Assembly (NCBI GenBank): GCA_002696735.1
Contig: NZSL01000008.1
Span: 1-64,000, forward strand
Reading direction: 5' to 3'
DNA length: 64,000 bases
From: Methylophaga sp.
GTDB lineage: Bacteria > Pseudomonadota > Gammaproteobacteria > Nitrosococcales > Methylophagaceae
The stretch's first letter is position 1; each line of letters begins with the position of its first letter. The notes under the pieces are model-generated. The model did no database searches. It was not told the origin of the DNA and worked only from the letters and a program-made list of their open reading frames with translations. Of the stretch, positions 1 through 9,606 are shown one piece after another. The translations under genes and the position numbers were made by a program.

Positions 1-44
1 AGAAATGTCCGACGTAAGTACCCACACAAATTACTTGATACCAG

Positions 45-58
45 TTTTTTAAAGAGCT
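45..58 (-). promoter_or_regulatory. boxA antitermination element of the rRNA leader
   Basis: The minus strand reads AGCTCTTTAAAAAA, close to the boxA core GCTCTTTAA bound by NusB/NusE in rRNA antitermination. Its place downstream of P2 and upstream of the leftward 16S gene fits. Confidence 0.7.
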
Positions 59-90
59 TGCAGTTCTTAACGTCCTGCAAAGAAGCGAGA

Positions 91-118
91 ATTATACAGA
101 CCTCGCTCAGTCTGTCAA
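91..118 (-). promoter_or_regulatory. rrn P2 promoter
   Basis: On the minus strand a perfect -35 TTGACA (113-118) and perfect -10 TATAAT (91-96) are separated by 16 bp. It lies 57 bp downstream of the P1 -35/-10 pair, the tandem arrangement usual for rRNA operons. Confidence 0.85.
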
Positions 119-174
119 CCCTCAGAACGTTTATTTATCAGCGTTGAGGGCCGCCTGTCGAAACAGAACGGCGC

Positions 175-202
175 ATTCTACAGGTTGAATTGAATACGTC
201 AA
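175..202 (-). promoter_or_regulatory. rrn P1 promoter
   Basis: On the minus strand the -35 TTGACG (197-202) and -10 TAGAAT (175-180) are 16 bp apart. The G+C-rich GCGCC just downstream of the -10 is the discriminator type found at stringently controlled (ppGpp-sensitive) rRNA and tRNA promoters. The assignment as P1 rests on its position upstream of P2 and the boxA element. Confidence 0.8.
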
Positions 203-382
203 CAGGAAGTTTTTCTTGATTGTTTTAGGGTTACGCTAGTCTTATGAATTGATAAGAAAAATACTGATTAAATAATTACAATTTACTCATTTGCCACTCT
301 CAATCCAGTCGTTTTTTGGGTCATAGCACTCCACGTGCGCCAAGAGAGAGATACTTTATACTTACTTTGATACGAGGCGAAT

Positions 383-1405
383 CTAGGAATTGGTAAATAA
401 TTGACGATATGCCCTAGGCGAACAACCGTAATATTTTTTAAAAACTCGACTGAAATGCGACATATTGTTAAAACCGTATCGCATAGCAATCTGGGTGATA
501 GAAAGACGGGAATAAAAAACGTTTGCCAGACAATGCCGACATAGCTCCAATCTCTCTTCAGTCAGGAAGCGCATCAGCGAAGTATTTTCTTCGTTGAATA
601 GGTTATTAAGATAACGTTTCGATAAGCCTGTCGCATCAGCAATTTTTGTTGCTGTGAGTTCTGGGTCGCTCATTGCACTCTTTATATATTGTTTGATACG
701 TATCAACATAATCTGACGGTGGCTGGTTGTTGTCAGCTTATTTTCAATAACCTGCCCTAATGACAAGGTCAACATATCGACCACTGGCTGCGATAATAAT
801 TGAAACTGTGACCTGGAAAATTGTTCCAGTTGTTTAACGGTAGATTGAATAAAACTACTGGTGACAGAACCAATGCCCTCAGCCGAAGGAATCCGGGTAG
901 CTGTAATTCTTCCAATATTATTTAGCCGTTGATCCAGAATCTTGCGGGGGATAGAAATTAATATCTTGGAAAAAGCTTCTGGAATAGTAATTCTGTGCGG
1001 CTGAGTCGCATCATAAATCGTCATTTCACCTGGTTTGAGAAAAACTTCTCTGCCACCCTGCTCCAACTTGTACTTCCCGGAAGTAAGCAGGACCATGAAA
1101 TAGCAATCCTGACTTGAATGGGAAGGCTCTTGAGGTAATCGCTCCAATGTAATTGCATTGGATTGAATGGGTGATAGCCGTACACCTTCTTGCCAGGGAT
1201 AAATCAACATATCATTGAACAGCACCATTTCCTGAGGCGGCGTAATATCGACGTTGGCATATTCCCGGCCAATGACTTCCTTCAGCCACTCTACCCGCTG
1301 AGCGCTGGGTTGTTGCTCAGTGCAGAAACGCTGCCCATCAAGACGAACAAGCGAATCAGGACCATCAGCTATCTGGCCTGGAGGAGCAATCAGTGCGTTT
1401 GTCAT
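383..1405 (-). CDS. AraC-family transcriptional regulator
   Basis: This 340-residue protein is a DNA-binding regulator. Residues about 50-215 look like an AraC_binding_2 (cupin-like) sensor domain, and residues about 235-335 form the paired helix-turn-helix AraC domain; the second helix region carries the family pattern IAMRYGFNNMSHFSRVFKK followed by GCSPRAYR. It starts at an ATG with only a weak ribosome site. It is divergent from a small membrane protein whose start is 105 bp away, so that gene is the most likely target. The ligand is unknown; related regulators of the FeaR/OruR kind respond to small aromatic or amino-acid metabolites. Confidence 0.9.
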   Translation of the reverse strand: MTNALIAPPGQIADGPDSLVRLDGQRFCTEQQPSAQRVEWLKEVIGREYANVDITPPQEMVLFNDMLIYPWQEGVRLSPIQSNAITLERLPQEPSHSSQDCYFMVLLTSGKYKLEQGGREVFLKPGEMTIYDATQPHRITIPEAFSKILISIPRKILDQRLNNIGRITATRIPSAEGIGSVTSSFIQSTVKQLEQFSRSQFQLLSQPVVDMLTLSLGQVIENKLTTTSHRQIMLIRIKQYIKSAMSDPELTATKIADATGLSKRYLNNLFNEENTSLMRFLTEERLELCRHCLANVFYSRLSITQIAMRYGFNNMSHFSRVFKKYYGCSPRAYRQLFTNS

Positions 1406-1510
1406 AACTCATCACCCAAATGTACAAGGATTTCTGCCGTTAGAGTAAAGAATACTCATCTTAAGCTCGGCATACTGCTGCTGTATTTCAGAATAATAAC
1501 AGGAGAGAGC

Positions 1511-2008
1511 ATGAAACAGAATGATAACCACGCTGGTAATGTGGTGCTGATAAGAGGTGCCTGCTTGTGGATACTGATGGCTTTATTACTGGCTTGGTCA
1601 CTGGTTGGTATCTATAACCAGATTGGTTTTCTGGAGACTTTATTTCCGGGTAAACCTATGCGTGTGTTGCAGGCACATATCGACTTTTTACTAATGAGTG
1701 CTTTGATTCTGGGATTTTATGCTGCAAGGATTGGATTGCCATGGCATGTTCGCTGGGCGATGGTAACGGGGGCGTTTACCAATTCCAGTCTTTTTTTATT
1801 GTATGCAATGTTTCCTGAATTGGATCCGCTATCAGAAACATATACTCCTGCAGGTGTCTGGTTCACAGCTTTTAATATCTATTTATATTCAAGTCTATTA
1901 ATAACCAGTTATGGCTTTGGTAAAGCTGCAGTTATTATATTTCTGACCACTCTTGAAAACGATTCAAGCGCAAAAAATTGTAAGCGATGTGGTCGACATC
2001 TGATGTGA
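1511..2008 (+). CDS. small four-helix integral membrane protein, unknown function
   Basis: The 165-residue product has four hydrophobic segments at about residues 11-35, 57-75, 80-102 and 118-145, and a charged tail ending with two Cys in a CKRC arrangement (157-160). The ATG at 1511 was chosen over upstream in-frame starts because an AGGAGAG ribosome site ends 3 bases before it and the upstream extension has no membrane character. Overall size, topology and a His at 56 in the second helix region faintly recall the styrene oxide isomerase (StyC) type, but the other StyC heme-site residues are not clearly kept. It may be controlled by the divergent AraC regulator. Confidence 0.75.
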   Translation: MKQNDNHAGNVVLIRGACLWILMALLLAWSLVGIYNQIGFLETLFPGKPMRVLQAHIDFLLMSALILGFYAARIGLPWHVRWAMVTGAFTNSSLFLLYAMFPELDPLSETYTPAGVWFTAFNIYLYSSLLITSYGFGKAAVIIFLTTLENDSSAKNCKRCGRHLM

Positions 2009-2051
2009 CAGCAGATTCATACCAGGCTAATAAATAATATTTTACAAAGAA

Positions 2052-3251
2052 TCAAGTGGTAGAGATACGGGCAAATTTACGCTTGCCTACTTGAAAAACA
2101 CCTTCGACACCCATCTTAATTAATAAGGATTTATCCTCTACTTTTTCGCCGTCGATTTTGACAGCCCCCTGCTGAATCATTCGCATTGCATCTGAGGTGC
2201 TACTTGTCAGCCCGGCCTCTTTAAGAACATTGGCTATTGGCATACCTTCAGCTCCAACAGCCAAAGTTACCTCAGTGATATCATCTGGGATTTCACCCTT
2301 TTTGAATTGATTTTCAAAATCCTGACGAGCTTGTGGTCCAGCATCTTCGCCATGAAAGCGAGAAACAATTTCCTCAGCAAATAACTTTTTAATCTCAACC
2401 GGATTCCTTCCCTCTGCTGTTGATTGCTTCCAATCAGCAATTTCATCCAATGACTTAAAACTGAGCAGTTCAATATAACGCCACATCAGTTCATCAGAAA
2501 TTGACATGAGTTTGCCGAAGATATCCTTCGGACTTTCATCAATACCAATATAGTTAACCAGCGATTTGGACATTTTCTGCACACCATCCAGCCCAACCAG
2601 AAGTGGCATCGTCAAAACGCATTGTGGTGATTTTCCATAAGCCTTTTGTAATTCTCGTCCCATCAACAAGTTAAATTTCTGATCTGTTCCACCAAGTTCT
2701 ACGTCAGCATCAAGCACAACAGAGTCATATCCTTGAATTAAAGGATATAAAAACTCATGAATAGCAATAGACTGGCCTGTTGTGTAACGTTTATGAAAAT
2801 CATCACGCTCCAGCATACGGGCAACGGTATGGTGAGAAGCTAACCGAATCATATCGGCAGAAGATAACTCGTTCATCCAATGCGAATTGAAAACGACTTG
2901 AGTGCGTGCTGGATCCAGAATTTTGAATACTTGTTGTTGGTAAGTTTCCGCATTGCATTTGACCTGCTCAGGCGTTAATGGCTGGCGCGTCACATTTTTA
3001 CCGGTTGGATCGCCAATCATCCCAGTAAAATCGCCAATCAAAAATAGAATCTCGTGTCCCAATTCCTGAAACAGACGCAACTTGTTAAGGAGTACCGTAT
3101 GTCCAAGATGCAAGTCCGGCGCAGTAGGGTCAAAACCAGCTTTAATACGCAGTGGCTTACCACTTTCCAGCTTTTCTATCAGTTCTTTTTCAACCAGAAT
3201 TTCTTCTGCTCCACGACGGATTTCTGCCAAGGTTTCTTGTACAGTTGTCAT
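2052..3251 (-). CDS. tyrS: tyrosyl-tRNA synthetase
   Basis: Charges tRNA-Tyr with tyrosine in the cytoplasm. The 399-residue product has the class I Rossmann domain with the HIGH-type motif HLGH at 48-51 and KMSKS at 226-230. A C-terminal S4-type RNA-binding domain spans about 335-399. Length and KMSKS match the roughly 400-residue TyrRS form common in marine gammaproteobacteria. The start is one of two adjacent ATGs (3254 or 3251) behind a GGAGAA site; I took the second for spacing. An upstream in-frame extension would run through the divergent promoter region and is rejected. The neighbouring M23 peptidase gene and anmK follow a conserved order. Confidence 0.97.
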   Translation of the reverse strand: MTTVQETLAEIRRGAEEILVEKELIEKLESGKPLRIKAGFDPTAPDLHLGHTVLLNKLRLFQELGHEILFLIGDFTGMIGDPTGKNVTRQPLTPEQVKCNAETYQQQVFKILDPARTQVVFNSHWMNELSSADMIRLASHHTVARMLERDDFHKRYTTGQSIAIHEFLYPLIQGYDSVVLDADVELGGTDQKFNLLMGRELQKAYGKSPQCVLTMPLLVGLDGVQKMSKSLVNYIGIDESPKDIFGKLMSISDELMWRYIELLSFKSLDEIADWKQSTAEGRNPVEIKKLFAEEIVSRFHGEDAGPQARQDFENQFKKGEIPDDITEVTLAVGAEGMPIANVLKEAGLTSSTSDAMRMIQQGAVKIDGEKVEDKSLLIKMGVEGVFQVGKRKFARISTT

Positions 3252-3373
3252 CATCGTTCTCCGCACATTAAAAATTGGCGGGCAATATAACACAAGATCT
3301 TGACCTGAAGGGGTTTCAATTCTGTGTAAATGCTGAGAGAATTGCACGAATTTACTATAAACAGGGAATGCCC

Positions 3374-4966
3374 ATGAAGAAACGTAACAGACTTCTGAGC
3401 TCATCACAGCAATCAAAGTTATTTAAATCTGAATCGCTGTCTCCCCATAAAAACCGACATATCACTATTTTGTCGTTACTGGCATTAACCGGTATATTCA
3501 TCACTGGGATTGTACTTGCTACAAGCGAACCAAGCGCCACGACAAGTCAAACTCAGCCAGTACAGCTGCCGAACATGCCTGAAAATACTGAAGCCACGAC
3601 CTCAGAATTAGAAACAGCTATTAATTTACCCTCTCAGCCCTCTTCGGAACCTACACCCTCAGCTGATATTGTTACCATTGAAGAAGATCAACCTGTAACC
3701 ACGAATGCTGCTTTGAGTGAATCTGCTGAAATTGAACGGCTGCATCTGAATCAACCGAAAGCAGCCCCTGAAAATGCATCAGATATTACTATCTTAAATG
3801 ATGCCTTATCAGATTCTCCAGCTGACAGTGAAACCGCTTCAGACGAACTGAGTTGGCAAGAAATTGAAGTAAAATCAGGCGATAACCTTTCCTTGATTTT
3901 TCCCCGTGCAGGTTTAACTGCACGTGATGTTTATGTTGTTGCCCAGACGGCTGGTGAAGATGCAAAAGCCCTTCTCAATCTCAGACCCGGTCAAGTGCTT
4001 CGTTTTGGAACAGTGACGGATAATGAGCAGAAGCTGGAACTGAAACAGCTGCAATTACAATTAACTCCAATGAAAACATTGACCTTAACGTCAACTGAAA
4101 AAGGCTTTGAAACAGATCTCATTGAACGAGAACTCGATAAGCACCGCCAACTGGTTGCGGGTGAAATTCAAAGCTCACTCTTTTTAGATGCCCAAAAAGC
4201 CGGCATGTCAGATAAATTGATTATGCAAATGGCGCACATTTTCGGTTGGGATATCGATTTTGCATTGGACTTACGTCAGGGTGACAGTTTTAAAGTTATT
4301 TATAATGAAAACTTCCTGGATGGAGAGAAGATTGCTGATGGTGAAATCCTGGCAGCAGAATTTACCAATCGCGGCAAAACCTTCCGAGCTATTCGATTCA
4401 CTGACAGCAATGGTGAAAGTCGTTTTTACACCCCAGACGGCGACAGCATGCGTAAAGCATTTACACGTACCCCTGTTCCTATTTCACGTATAAGTTCAGG
4501 CTTTAATCCAAATCGTAAACACCCTGTATTAAAAACTAACCGTCCCCACCGTGGCGTTGACTACGCTGCTGCAACTGGAACGCCTATTCTGGCAACTGGC
4601 GATGGCAAAGTAGCATTCGTTGGTAATAAGGGCGGTTATGGTCGTACAGTTATCCTGTCACATGGTGGACGATACACCACGCTATTTGCCCATATGTCTA
4701 AATATAAGAGTGGTATTCGCGCTGGCCAACGGGTAAGACAAGGTGAAGTCATTGGATATATTGGTAGCAGTGGACTAGCAACCGGGCCACATTTGCATTA
4801 CGAATTCCGAATCGACGGCGTGCATAAAAACCCATTAACCGTCACTTTACCTAAAGCTGAACCGATTCCTGGTCAATATCTGGCAGAGTTCAAAACGCTG
4901 TCACTACCATTGCTTGCCAGCTTGGATAATCTGCAAGTTCCAACATTGGCATTTCGTCAAGACTAG
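3374..4966 (+). CDS. MepM-like M23 peptidoglycan endopeptidase
   Basis: The 530-residue product probably cuts peptide cross-links in periplasmic murein. One membrane anchor lies at residues 30-49, followed by a Ser/Thr/Pro/Glu-rich linker to about 155, a LysM/OapA-like domain at 161-215, and a C-terminal M23 domain. The zinc site is complete: HRGVD (H392, D396) and HLH (H473, H475). I chose the ATG at 3374 because AGGGA lies 6 bases before it; the ATG at 3368 directly abuts that site. It is divergent from tyrS and 11 bp ahead of anmK, so cell-wall cutting and recycling genes are linked here. Confidence 0.93.
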   Translation: MKKRNRLLSSSQQSKLFKSESLSPHKNRHITILSLLALTGIFITGIVLATSEPSATTSQTQPVQLPNMPENTEATTSELETAINLPSQPSSEPTPSADIVTIEEDQPVTTNAALSESAEIERLHLNQPKAAPENASDITILNDALSDSPADSETASDELSWQEIEVKSGDNLSLIFPRAGLTARDVYVVAQTAGEDAKALLNLRPGQVLRFGTVTDNEQKLELKQLQLQLTPMKTLTLTSTEKGFETDLIERELDKHRQLVAGEIQSSLFLDAQKAGMSDKLIMQMAHIFGWDIDFALDLRQGDSFKVIYNENFLDGEKIADGEILAAEFTNRGKTFRAIRFTDSNGESRFYTPDGDSMRKAFTRTPVPISRISSGFNPNRKHPVLKTNRPHRGVDYAAATGTPILATGDGKVAFVGNKGGYGRTVILSHGGRYTTLFAHMSKYKSGIRAGQRVRQGEVIGYIGSSGLATGPHLHYEFRIDGVHKNPLTVTLPKAEPIPGQYLAEFKTLSLPLLASLDNLQVPTLAFRQD

Positions 4967-4977
4967 CCATATCAATA

Positions 4978-6105
4978 ATGGGACTTTATGTCGGTGTAAT
5001 GTCAGGCACTAGTCTTGATGCAATTGATGTTGCATTAATCGAGACATCACCGACCGACCAACCGAAATTAATTGGTTTTCATAGTGCGGATTTTTCGAAA
5101 GATCTGCAAACTGCTTTAAGAACATTAATCCGCTCTCAACAATGTCAGCTATCCCAGTTGGGCGAGCTCGACATCCAGCTTGGCCATGCCTATACAGACG
5201 CGATATTTAATCTGCTGGAATCTGCTGATGTGTCACCCCATCAAGTTGATGGTATTGGTTGTCATGGCCAGACAGTTTTTCACTCTCCTGACTCAATTTA
5301 TCCCTTTAGCATGCAAATCGGCAATGGTAATGTTATTGCGGAAAAAACCGGTATAACCACAGTATGTGACTTCCGTCAGCGTGATATGGTAAATGGAGGT
5401 CAGGGAGCACCATTAGTTCCAGCCTTCCACGCTGCTATGTTTCGTTCTGATAGCGAAAACAGGGTCATCGTCAATATTGGTGGCATTAGTAATATCACCA
5501 TCTTAACCAAAGCCCCACATAGTTCACTTCAAGGATTTGATACCGGGCCAGGTAACACTCTGATGGATTCCTGGATACAAAAGCATAAACATCAGGCTTT
5601 TGATAATGACGGGCTATGGGCTGAAGCTGGGGAGGTTAATCAATCCCTGTTATTAACTTTAAAGTCTGATCCCTATTTCAAACGGGAAATCCCTAAAAGC
5701 ACAGGTTGTGAATTATTTAACCAAAACTGGTTAATGCAGAAGATAATTGCTGCTAATTGCGCAGATCTACCACCACAGGATATTCAAGCCACACTCTTGG
5801 CATTAACCGCGTCGACAATTGCAGATGCTATTCATCAATACGCCGCTCAAACAGACAAACTTTATATCTGTGGTGGTGGGGCAAAAAATACTGCTTTAGT
5901 TAAGCAACTAAGGAAGGATTTAGCGCCGATTATTGTCGGCACTACCGCTGAAATCGGTTTAGATCCACAATGGGTCGAGTCGGCCGCCTTTGCATGGTTT
6001 GCTGAACAGACTTTGCAACATAACGCACTTGATTTGCGCCATTTAACAGGTGCTAGGCAACCCAGTATATTAGGTGCCATCTATTGGTCCAGAAAAGCCT
6101 CGTAG
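4978..6105 (+). CDS. anmK: anhydro-N-acetylmuramic acid kinase
   Basis: Phosphorylates and opens 1,6-anhydro-MurNAc to MurNAc-6-phosphate during peptidoglycan recycling. The 375 residues begin with the family start GLYVGVMSGTSLD, the nucleotide-binding loop, and contain FDTGPGNTLMD in the middle and a CGGGAKN motif near 298. Length is standard. It begins 11 bp after the M23 peptidase stop with a poor ribosome site, so translation may depend on the upstream gene. Its last 25 bp overlap the convergent gcvH. Confidence 0.96.
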   Translation: MGLYVGVMSGTSLDAIDVALIETSPTDQPKLIGFHSADFSKDLQTALRTLIRSQQCQLSQLGELDIQLGHAYTDAIFNLLESADVSPHQVDGIGCHGQTVFHSPDSIYPFSMQIGNGNVIAEKTGITTVCDFRQRDMVNGGQGAPLVPAFHAAMFRSDSENRVIVNIGGISNITILTKAPHSSLQGFDTGPGNTLMDSWIQKHKHQAFDNDGLWAEAGEVNQSLLLTLKSDPYFKREIPKSTGCELFNQNWLMQKIIAANCADLPPQDIQATLLALTASTIADAIHQYAAQTDKLYICGGGAKNTALVKQLRKDLAPIIVGTTAEIGLDPQWVESAAFAWFAEQTLQHNALDLRHLTGARQPSILGAIYWSRKAS

Positions 6106-6470
6106 TCAGCGGAAGACATTAATTCTGCAGCTATTTCTTCATACGGAACCTCAGAGCGAAACCGCACAATCCATCCATTGTTAAAAGGTTCCTGATTAAT
6201 CAGTTCAGGCATTTCGACCAGTTGCTGATTTATTGCAATGACTTCACCACTAATCGGCATAATCACATCCGAGGCTGATTTTACCGATTCAATGACTGCA
6301 CACTCTTCACCCGCTGCAAACTGTTGCCCTTCAGCAGGCAACTCCACAAATACAATATCTCCAAGGCTATTCTGAGCATGTTCAGTGATACCAAGTGTAA
6401 AAATTCCATCACCTTGCTCTTCCAGCCAAATATGAGACTCACTAAAAAAATAATCTTCTATATTATTCAT
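6081..6470 (-). CDS. gcvH: glycine cleavage H-like lipoyl carrier protein
   Basis: A 129-residue lipoyl-domain protein with the canonical attachment motif ESVKSASD; Lys64 is the predicted lipoylated residue. In the glycine cleavage system it shuttles the aminomethyl group between the P, T and L proteins. The ATG at 6470 fits the family's usual N-terminus and overlaps the malQ stop by 8 bases, implying translational coupling; an in-frame ATG at 6485 lies deeper in malQ. No gcvP, gcvT or lpd is nearby, so this copy could serve the usual system encoded elsewhere or another lipoyl-dependent role. Confidence 0.93.
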   Translation of the reverse strand: MNNIEDYFFSESHIWLEEQGDGIFTLGITEHAQNSLGDIVFVELPAEGQQFAAGEECAVIESVKSASDVIMPISGEVIAINQQLVEMPELINQEPFNNGWIVRFRSEVPYEEIAAELMSSADYEAFLDQ

Positions 6471-7920
6471 CAATGATACGTCCATATATTTTGTTTAAGG
6501 CACTTAAATTACCTGAGCAATATTCAGAGAGCATATTCCACTCAAACTGCCACATCCAGTTATCTTCCATGGTACCGGGAACATTCATTCGATGTTCACC
6601 ACCTAACTCAAGTAAATCCTGCATAGGAATAACGGCAAGTTGAGAGACTGATTTTAATGCTACCCGGATAAGTAACCAGGGCATTGCTTCATCGCTGGGT
6701 CCGATATATTGATGCATATGATGCCGGGTTGCATCATCAAGCTCATGATACCATCCAAGACTGGTGTTGTTATCGTGAGTGCCGGTATAAGTAATACTAT
6801 CCCTGCAGTGTTGATGTGGAAGATAAGGATTGTCAGCATCACCCCCAAAGGCAAATTGCAGAATCTTCATGCCAGGCATGGCAAATTGTTCTCGTAACGC
6901 AGTTACTTCTTCAGTGATTATTCCCAGATCTTCGGCAACAAGAGGAAGCTCACCAAAGTTTGCTACCAATTTATTAAATAACGCTTCACCTGGGGCTTTA
7001 CCCCACTCACCTTCCATTGCCGTTTCGCAACTGGCCGGAATCTCCCAACATGACTCAAACCCCCTGAAATGATCTATACGGATTAAATCAAACAGCTCGA
7101 GCTGAGTCGACAAACGTTTTACCCACCAATCAAAATCTTCGTCAATGTGCGCCTGCCATTCATAAAGCGGGTTACCCCAACGTTGTCCCGTTGCAGAAAA
7201 ATAATCAGGCGGAACACCGGTTACCTTTGTGGCCTGCCCTGTCTCATCGAGGGTAAACAATTCCGGTGCTGCCCATACATCGGCACTGTCATGGGCAACG
7301 AAAATTGGCATATCACCAAACAATTTGACGTTCTTCTGATTGGCATAGGTTTTTAAATTGTTCCATTGCTGGAAAAACAGAAACTGTTCAAATCGGCGAA
7401 TATTCAGGGATTCTGCACGTTGCTCAGCCAAGTCTTTCAGCGTGGCCGGGTCTCTGTCACGAAACTCAACTGGCCAGTCAAACCATGGTAGTGCATGATT
7501 CAGATTACGTATTTCACGATACAGAATATAATCTTCCAACCAAAATGCCTGTCGCTGACAAAAACTATCAAAGGCAGCCCAGTCAGCCTCATTAGCATTT
7601 TCGTAGAATTGCTTGTAAGCATTTGCCACGATTGTGTAGATTTTTTTACCCGCCAGATCTTCGGTGTGCACCCAGGGTTGAGCTTTAATATAAGCTTCAC
7701 ATAACAGTTTGTTATTGCCAGCATGAGCCGATAAACATTGATAAGGCGAACCATCATCATGGGTAGGTCCTAATGGCAGCATCTGCCAGACTGTTACCCC
7801 TGATTGGTGCAAAAAATCCACAAAACGGTAGGCATCTGCCCCTAAGTTTCTACTGGGTAAACTGGTGATATGCAGCAATACACCGGTCCGACGATTATCA
7901 AAGATATGAGCCTGTTTCAT
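6463..7920 (-). CDS. malQ: 4-alpha-glucanotransferase (amylomaltase, GH77)
   Basis: Transfers alpha-1,4-glucan segments between maltodextrins in the cytoplasm. The 485-residue GH77 barrel begins with GVLLHITSLPS and shows the catalytic nucleophile in RIDHFRG (D283), the acid/base in AEDLG (E330) and the stabilising Asp in GTHDNN. It follows the GH57 gene by 3 bp and overlaps gcvH by 8 bp, placing it in a glgC-GH57-malQ-gcvH transcript. In glycogen metabolism it would remodel the short glucans left by debranching and phosphorolysis. Confidence 0.96.
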   Translation of the reverse strand: MKQAHIFDNRRTGVLLHITSLPSRNLGADAYRFVDFLHQSGVTVWQMLPLGPTHDDGSPYQCLSAHAGNNKLLCEAYIKAQPWVHTEDLAGKKIYTIVANAYKQFYENANEADWAAFDSFCQRQAFWLEDYILYREIRNLNHALPWFDWPVEFRDRDPATLKDLAEQRAESLNIRRFEQFLFFQQWNNLKTYANQKNVKLFGDMPIFVAHDSADVWAAPELFTLDETGQATKVTGVPPDYFSATGQRWGNPLYEWQAHIDEDFDWWVKRLSTQLELFDLIRIDHFRGFESCWEIPASCETAMEGEWGKAPGEALFNKLVANFGELPLVAEDLGIITEEVTALREQFAMPGMKILQFAFGGDADNPYLPHQHCRDSITYTGTHDNNTSLGWYHELDDATRHHMHQYIGPSDEAMPWLLIRVALKSVSQLAVIPMQDLLELGGEHRMNVPGTMEDNWMWQFEWNMLSEYCSGNLSALNKIYGRIIDE

Positions 7921-7923
7921 TAA

Positions 7924-9606
7924 TTAGCCGCCACGACGCATTGTGCCACCCTGCTCGGCTTCTCCTCCTCCTAATGACACAACCTCTGACAATATTTGAG
8001 GCACTTCTTCTCCCAACATTTGATAAAGGTTTGATAAATGCAAACGGAACAGTCGTTCAAAATCACTGACACTGTCTGCTGCGTTGTAATCGCCAAACCA
8101 CCAGAACCAATCCGATCCCTCACAAATAGCCAGCTGTTTATCAATTGCCTGTAGCAGATCTTCATCAATCTCTGCAGCAGCAATTTTTTCGTCATAAACC
8201 TGTTTAGCCTGACTCAGCAGATCCCATGCCCGATTTTTATCAACATCACCAATCCAGGTGGAGAAAGTACCGTAAACCCAGCTACCAGCTACCATTTCAG
8301 GTAATAATGCGGGTTTAACGCCATTCTCCAGACAATCTGAGAAAGTGGTCAATTCTATATCCGGATGTCTGGAAAGCTGTTTATACAGGCTTTGCAAAAA
8401 ATAAAACCCATTATAGGAATAATGTTCCCAGGCATTTTCTCCATCCAGAATGACTGAAACAACTCTATCGGCATCACCCTCTGTCGTAGCTTTAATATTA
8501 GTCAGATGATGAATAAAGTCGTTAACAGCATCTTCAGCACTCCATTTGGTATAGGTAAAACCAATTAAATCGGATAAACCATCATCTCGGAAAAAGCATG
8601 CAGGACCTACCGCTTCTAGTTGATAAGGCTTATGAATGCTACTGTCAGGCAAAGCACTTTTCTGCAGACTGTTTCGTAAGACATTTTCACCACTGGCAGT
8701 CCAACTAAAGCCATGTTTGGCTATCGACTCAATAGTTGGCTTTGAAACTGCACCTTCAGATGGCCAGCAGCCTTTGGGACGGAAACCAAAAAATGACTCA
8801 AATACTTCCAGACCTTTTTCCATATGCCAATCGGTGCGGACATCTCCACCAGGATACTGCCGAATTTGTGGCAACAGGGCATCCGGCATCGCTTCCAGCG
8901 TGCTATTAATATCCAGTAATAATGGCACTATCGGATGAGCGTAAGGCGTTACCGATAACTCAACTTTTTTGGCCTCTGCGAGTCGTCGATAACGTGGAAT
9001 AACATCACTCAGCAACTCACCAATAACGATCATCAATTGCCGGCGATCATGAAAATTAAATTGCTGGCCTTTTTTCATTAAGGCCTGAATACGAATATCG
9101 TTGCGCCTCACTGACTCGCCCATCCACACCAGATGGTACCAAACCAGCATATCCACCAGGAATTGATCATTTAGGTAGGCCAGACGCTGCTTCTCTTCCA
9201 AGACCCAGCATGCCATTTCAGCAAGTTTTGCAAATATTGGAAACGGCGCTATAAGCTTCTCATCATTGGCGCGCAGACAAGCATTTAGTATTGTTTGGCG
9301 CTCTTCAATATGAACTGGTTGCACCGGTGAATCCAGCGCAATTAACAAAGGATCTTTCAGACATCCTGTTCCTTTAAAGCGGCCTTTCAGTTGCTGATCA
9401 TAATCATCAATCTGTTCCAGTAAGGTAGGTGCGAAATTAACCACCGCCCGAGCCTCAGGGATTTGTTCGAGATGCCAGGCCATATCGACATAATCTTTTA
9501 TTGCATGCAAATAGGTCCAAGGGAGCTGATAGCTTCCGCCCATCGGTTCACTATATTGCGGCTGGTGCATGTGCCAGCATAAAACGACTTTTAATTTATC
9601 GGACAT
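7924..9606 (-). CDS. glycoside hydrolase family 57 protein (alpha-glucan active)
   Basis: The 560-residue protein carries the GH57 signatures: CWHMHQP at 10-16, WPSEG with the likely nucleophile E284, and [10 protein letters not shown] with the likely acid/base D388. GH57 members act on alpha-1,4 or alpha-1,6 glucans (amylase, 4-alpha-glucanotransferase, amylopullulanase, branching enzyme); which reaction this one performs cannot be read from the motifs. Its ATG overlaps the glgC stop by 11 bases and malQ follows after 3 bp, so the three are made together. A separate GH13 branching enzyme (glgB) is divergent, so a glucan-trimming or transferase role is more likely than branching. Confidence 0.92.
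   Translation of the reverse strand: MSDKLKVVLCWHMHQPQYSEPMGGSYQLPWTYLHAIKDYVDMAWHLEQIPEARAVVNFAPTLLEQIDDYDQQLKGRFKGTGCLKDPLLIALDSPVQPVHIEERQTILNACLRANDEKLIAPFPIFAKLAEMACWVLEEKQRLAYLNDQFLVDMLVWYHLVWMGESVRRNDIRIQALMKKGQQFNFHDRRQLMIVIGELLSDVIPRYRRLAEAKKVELSVTPYAHPIVPLLLDINSTLEAMPDALLPQIRQYPGGDVRTDWHMEKGLEVFESFFGFRPKGCWPSEGAVSKPTIESIAKHGFSWTASGENVLRNSLQKSALPDSSIHKPYQLEAVGPACFFRDDGLSDLIGFTYTKWSAEDAVNDFIHHLTNIKATTEGDADRVVSVILDGENAWEHYSYNGFYFLQSLYKQLSRHPDIELTTFSDCLENGVKPALLPEMVAGSWVYGTFSTWIGDVDKNRAWDLLSQAKQVYDEKIAAAEIDEDLLQAIDKQLAICEGSDWFWWFGDYNAADSVSDFERLFRLHLSNLYQMLGEEVPQILSEVVSLGGGEAEQGGTMRRGG

Larger units (their letters stand above)
1..240 (-). promoter_or_regulatory. rRNA operon leader and upstream promoter region; the 16S gene lies left of the window
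   Basis: Read on the minus strand this has the order of a gammaproteobacterial rrn leader: two tandem promoters, a boxA-like antitermination element, then a leader ending in the GTGTGGG(C/T)ACT-type sequence that commonly precedes 16S processing. No rRNA sequence itself is inside the window. The stretch from about 203 to 240 behind P1 is AT-rich, as expected of an UP element. The rest, 241-382, is AT-rich and holds nothing I recognise. Confidence 0.85.

Noticed and set aside
1190..1510. N-terminal extension of the small membrane protein to an upstream start
   Set aside because: It would overlap the AraC gene on the other strand, and a good ribosome site precedes the internal ATG at 1511.
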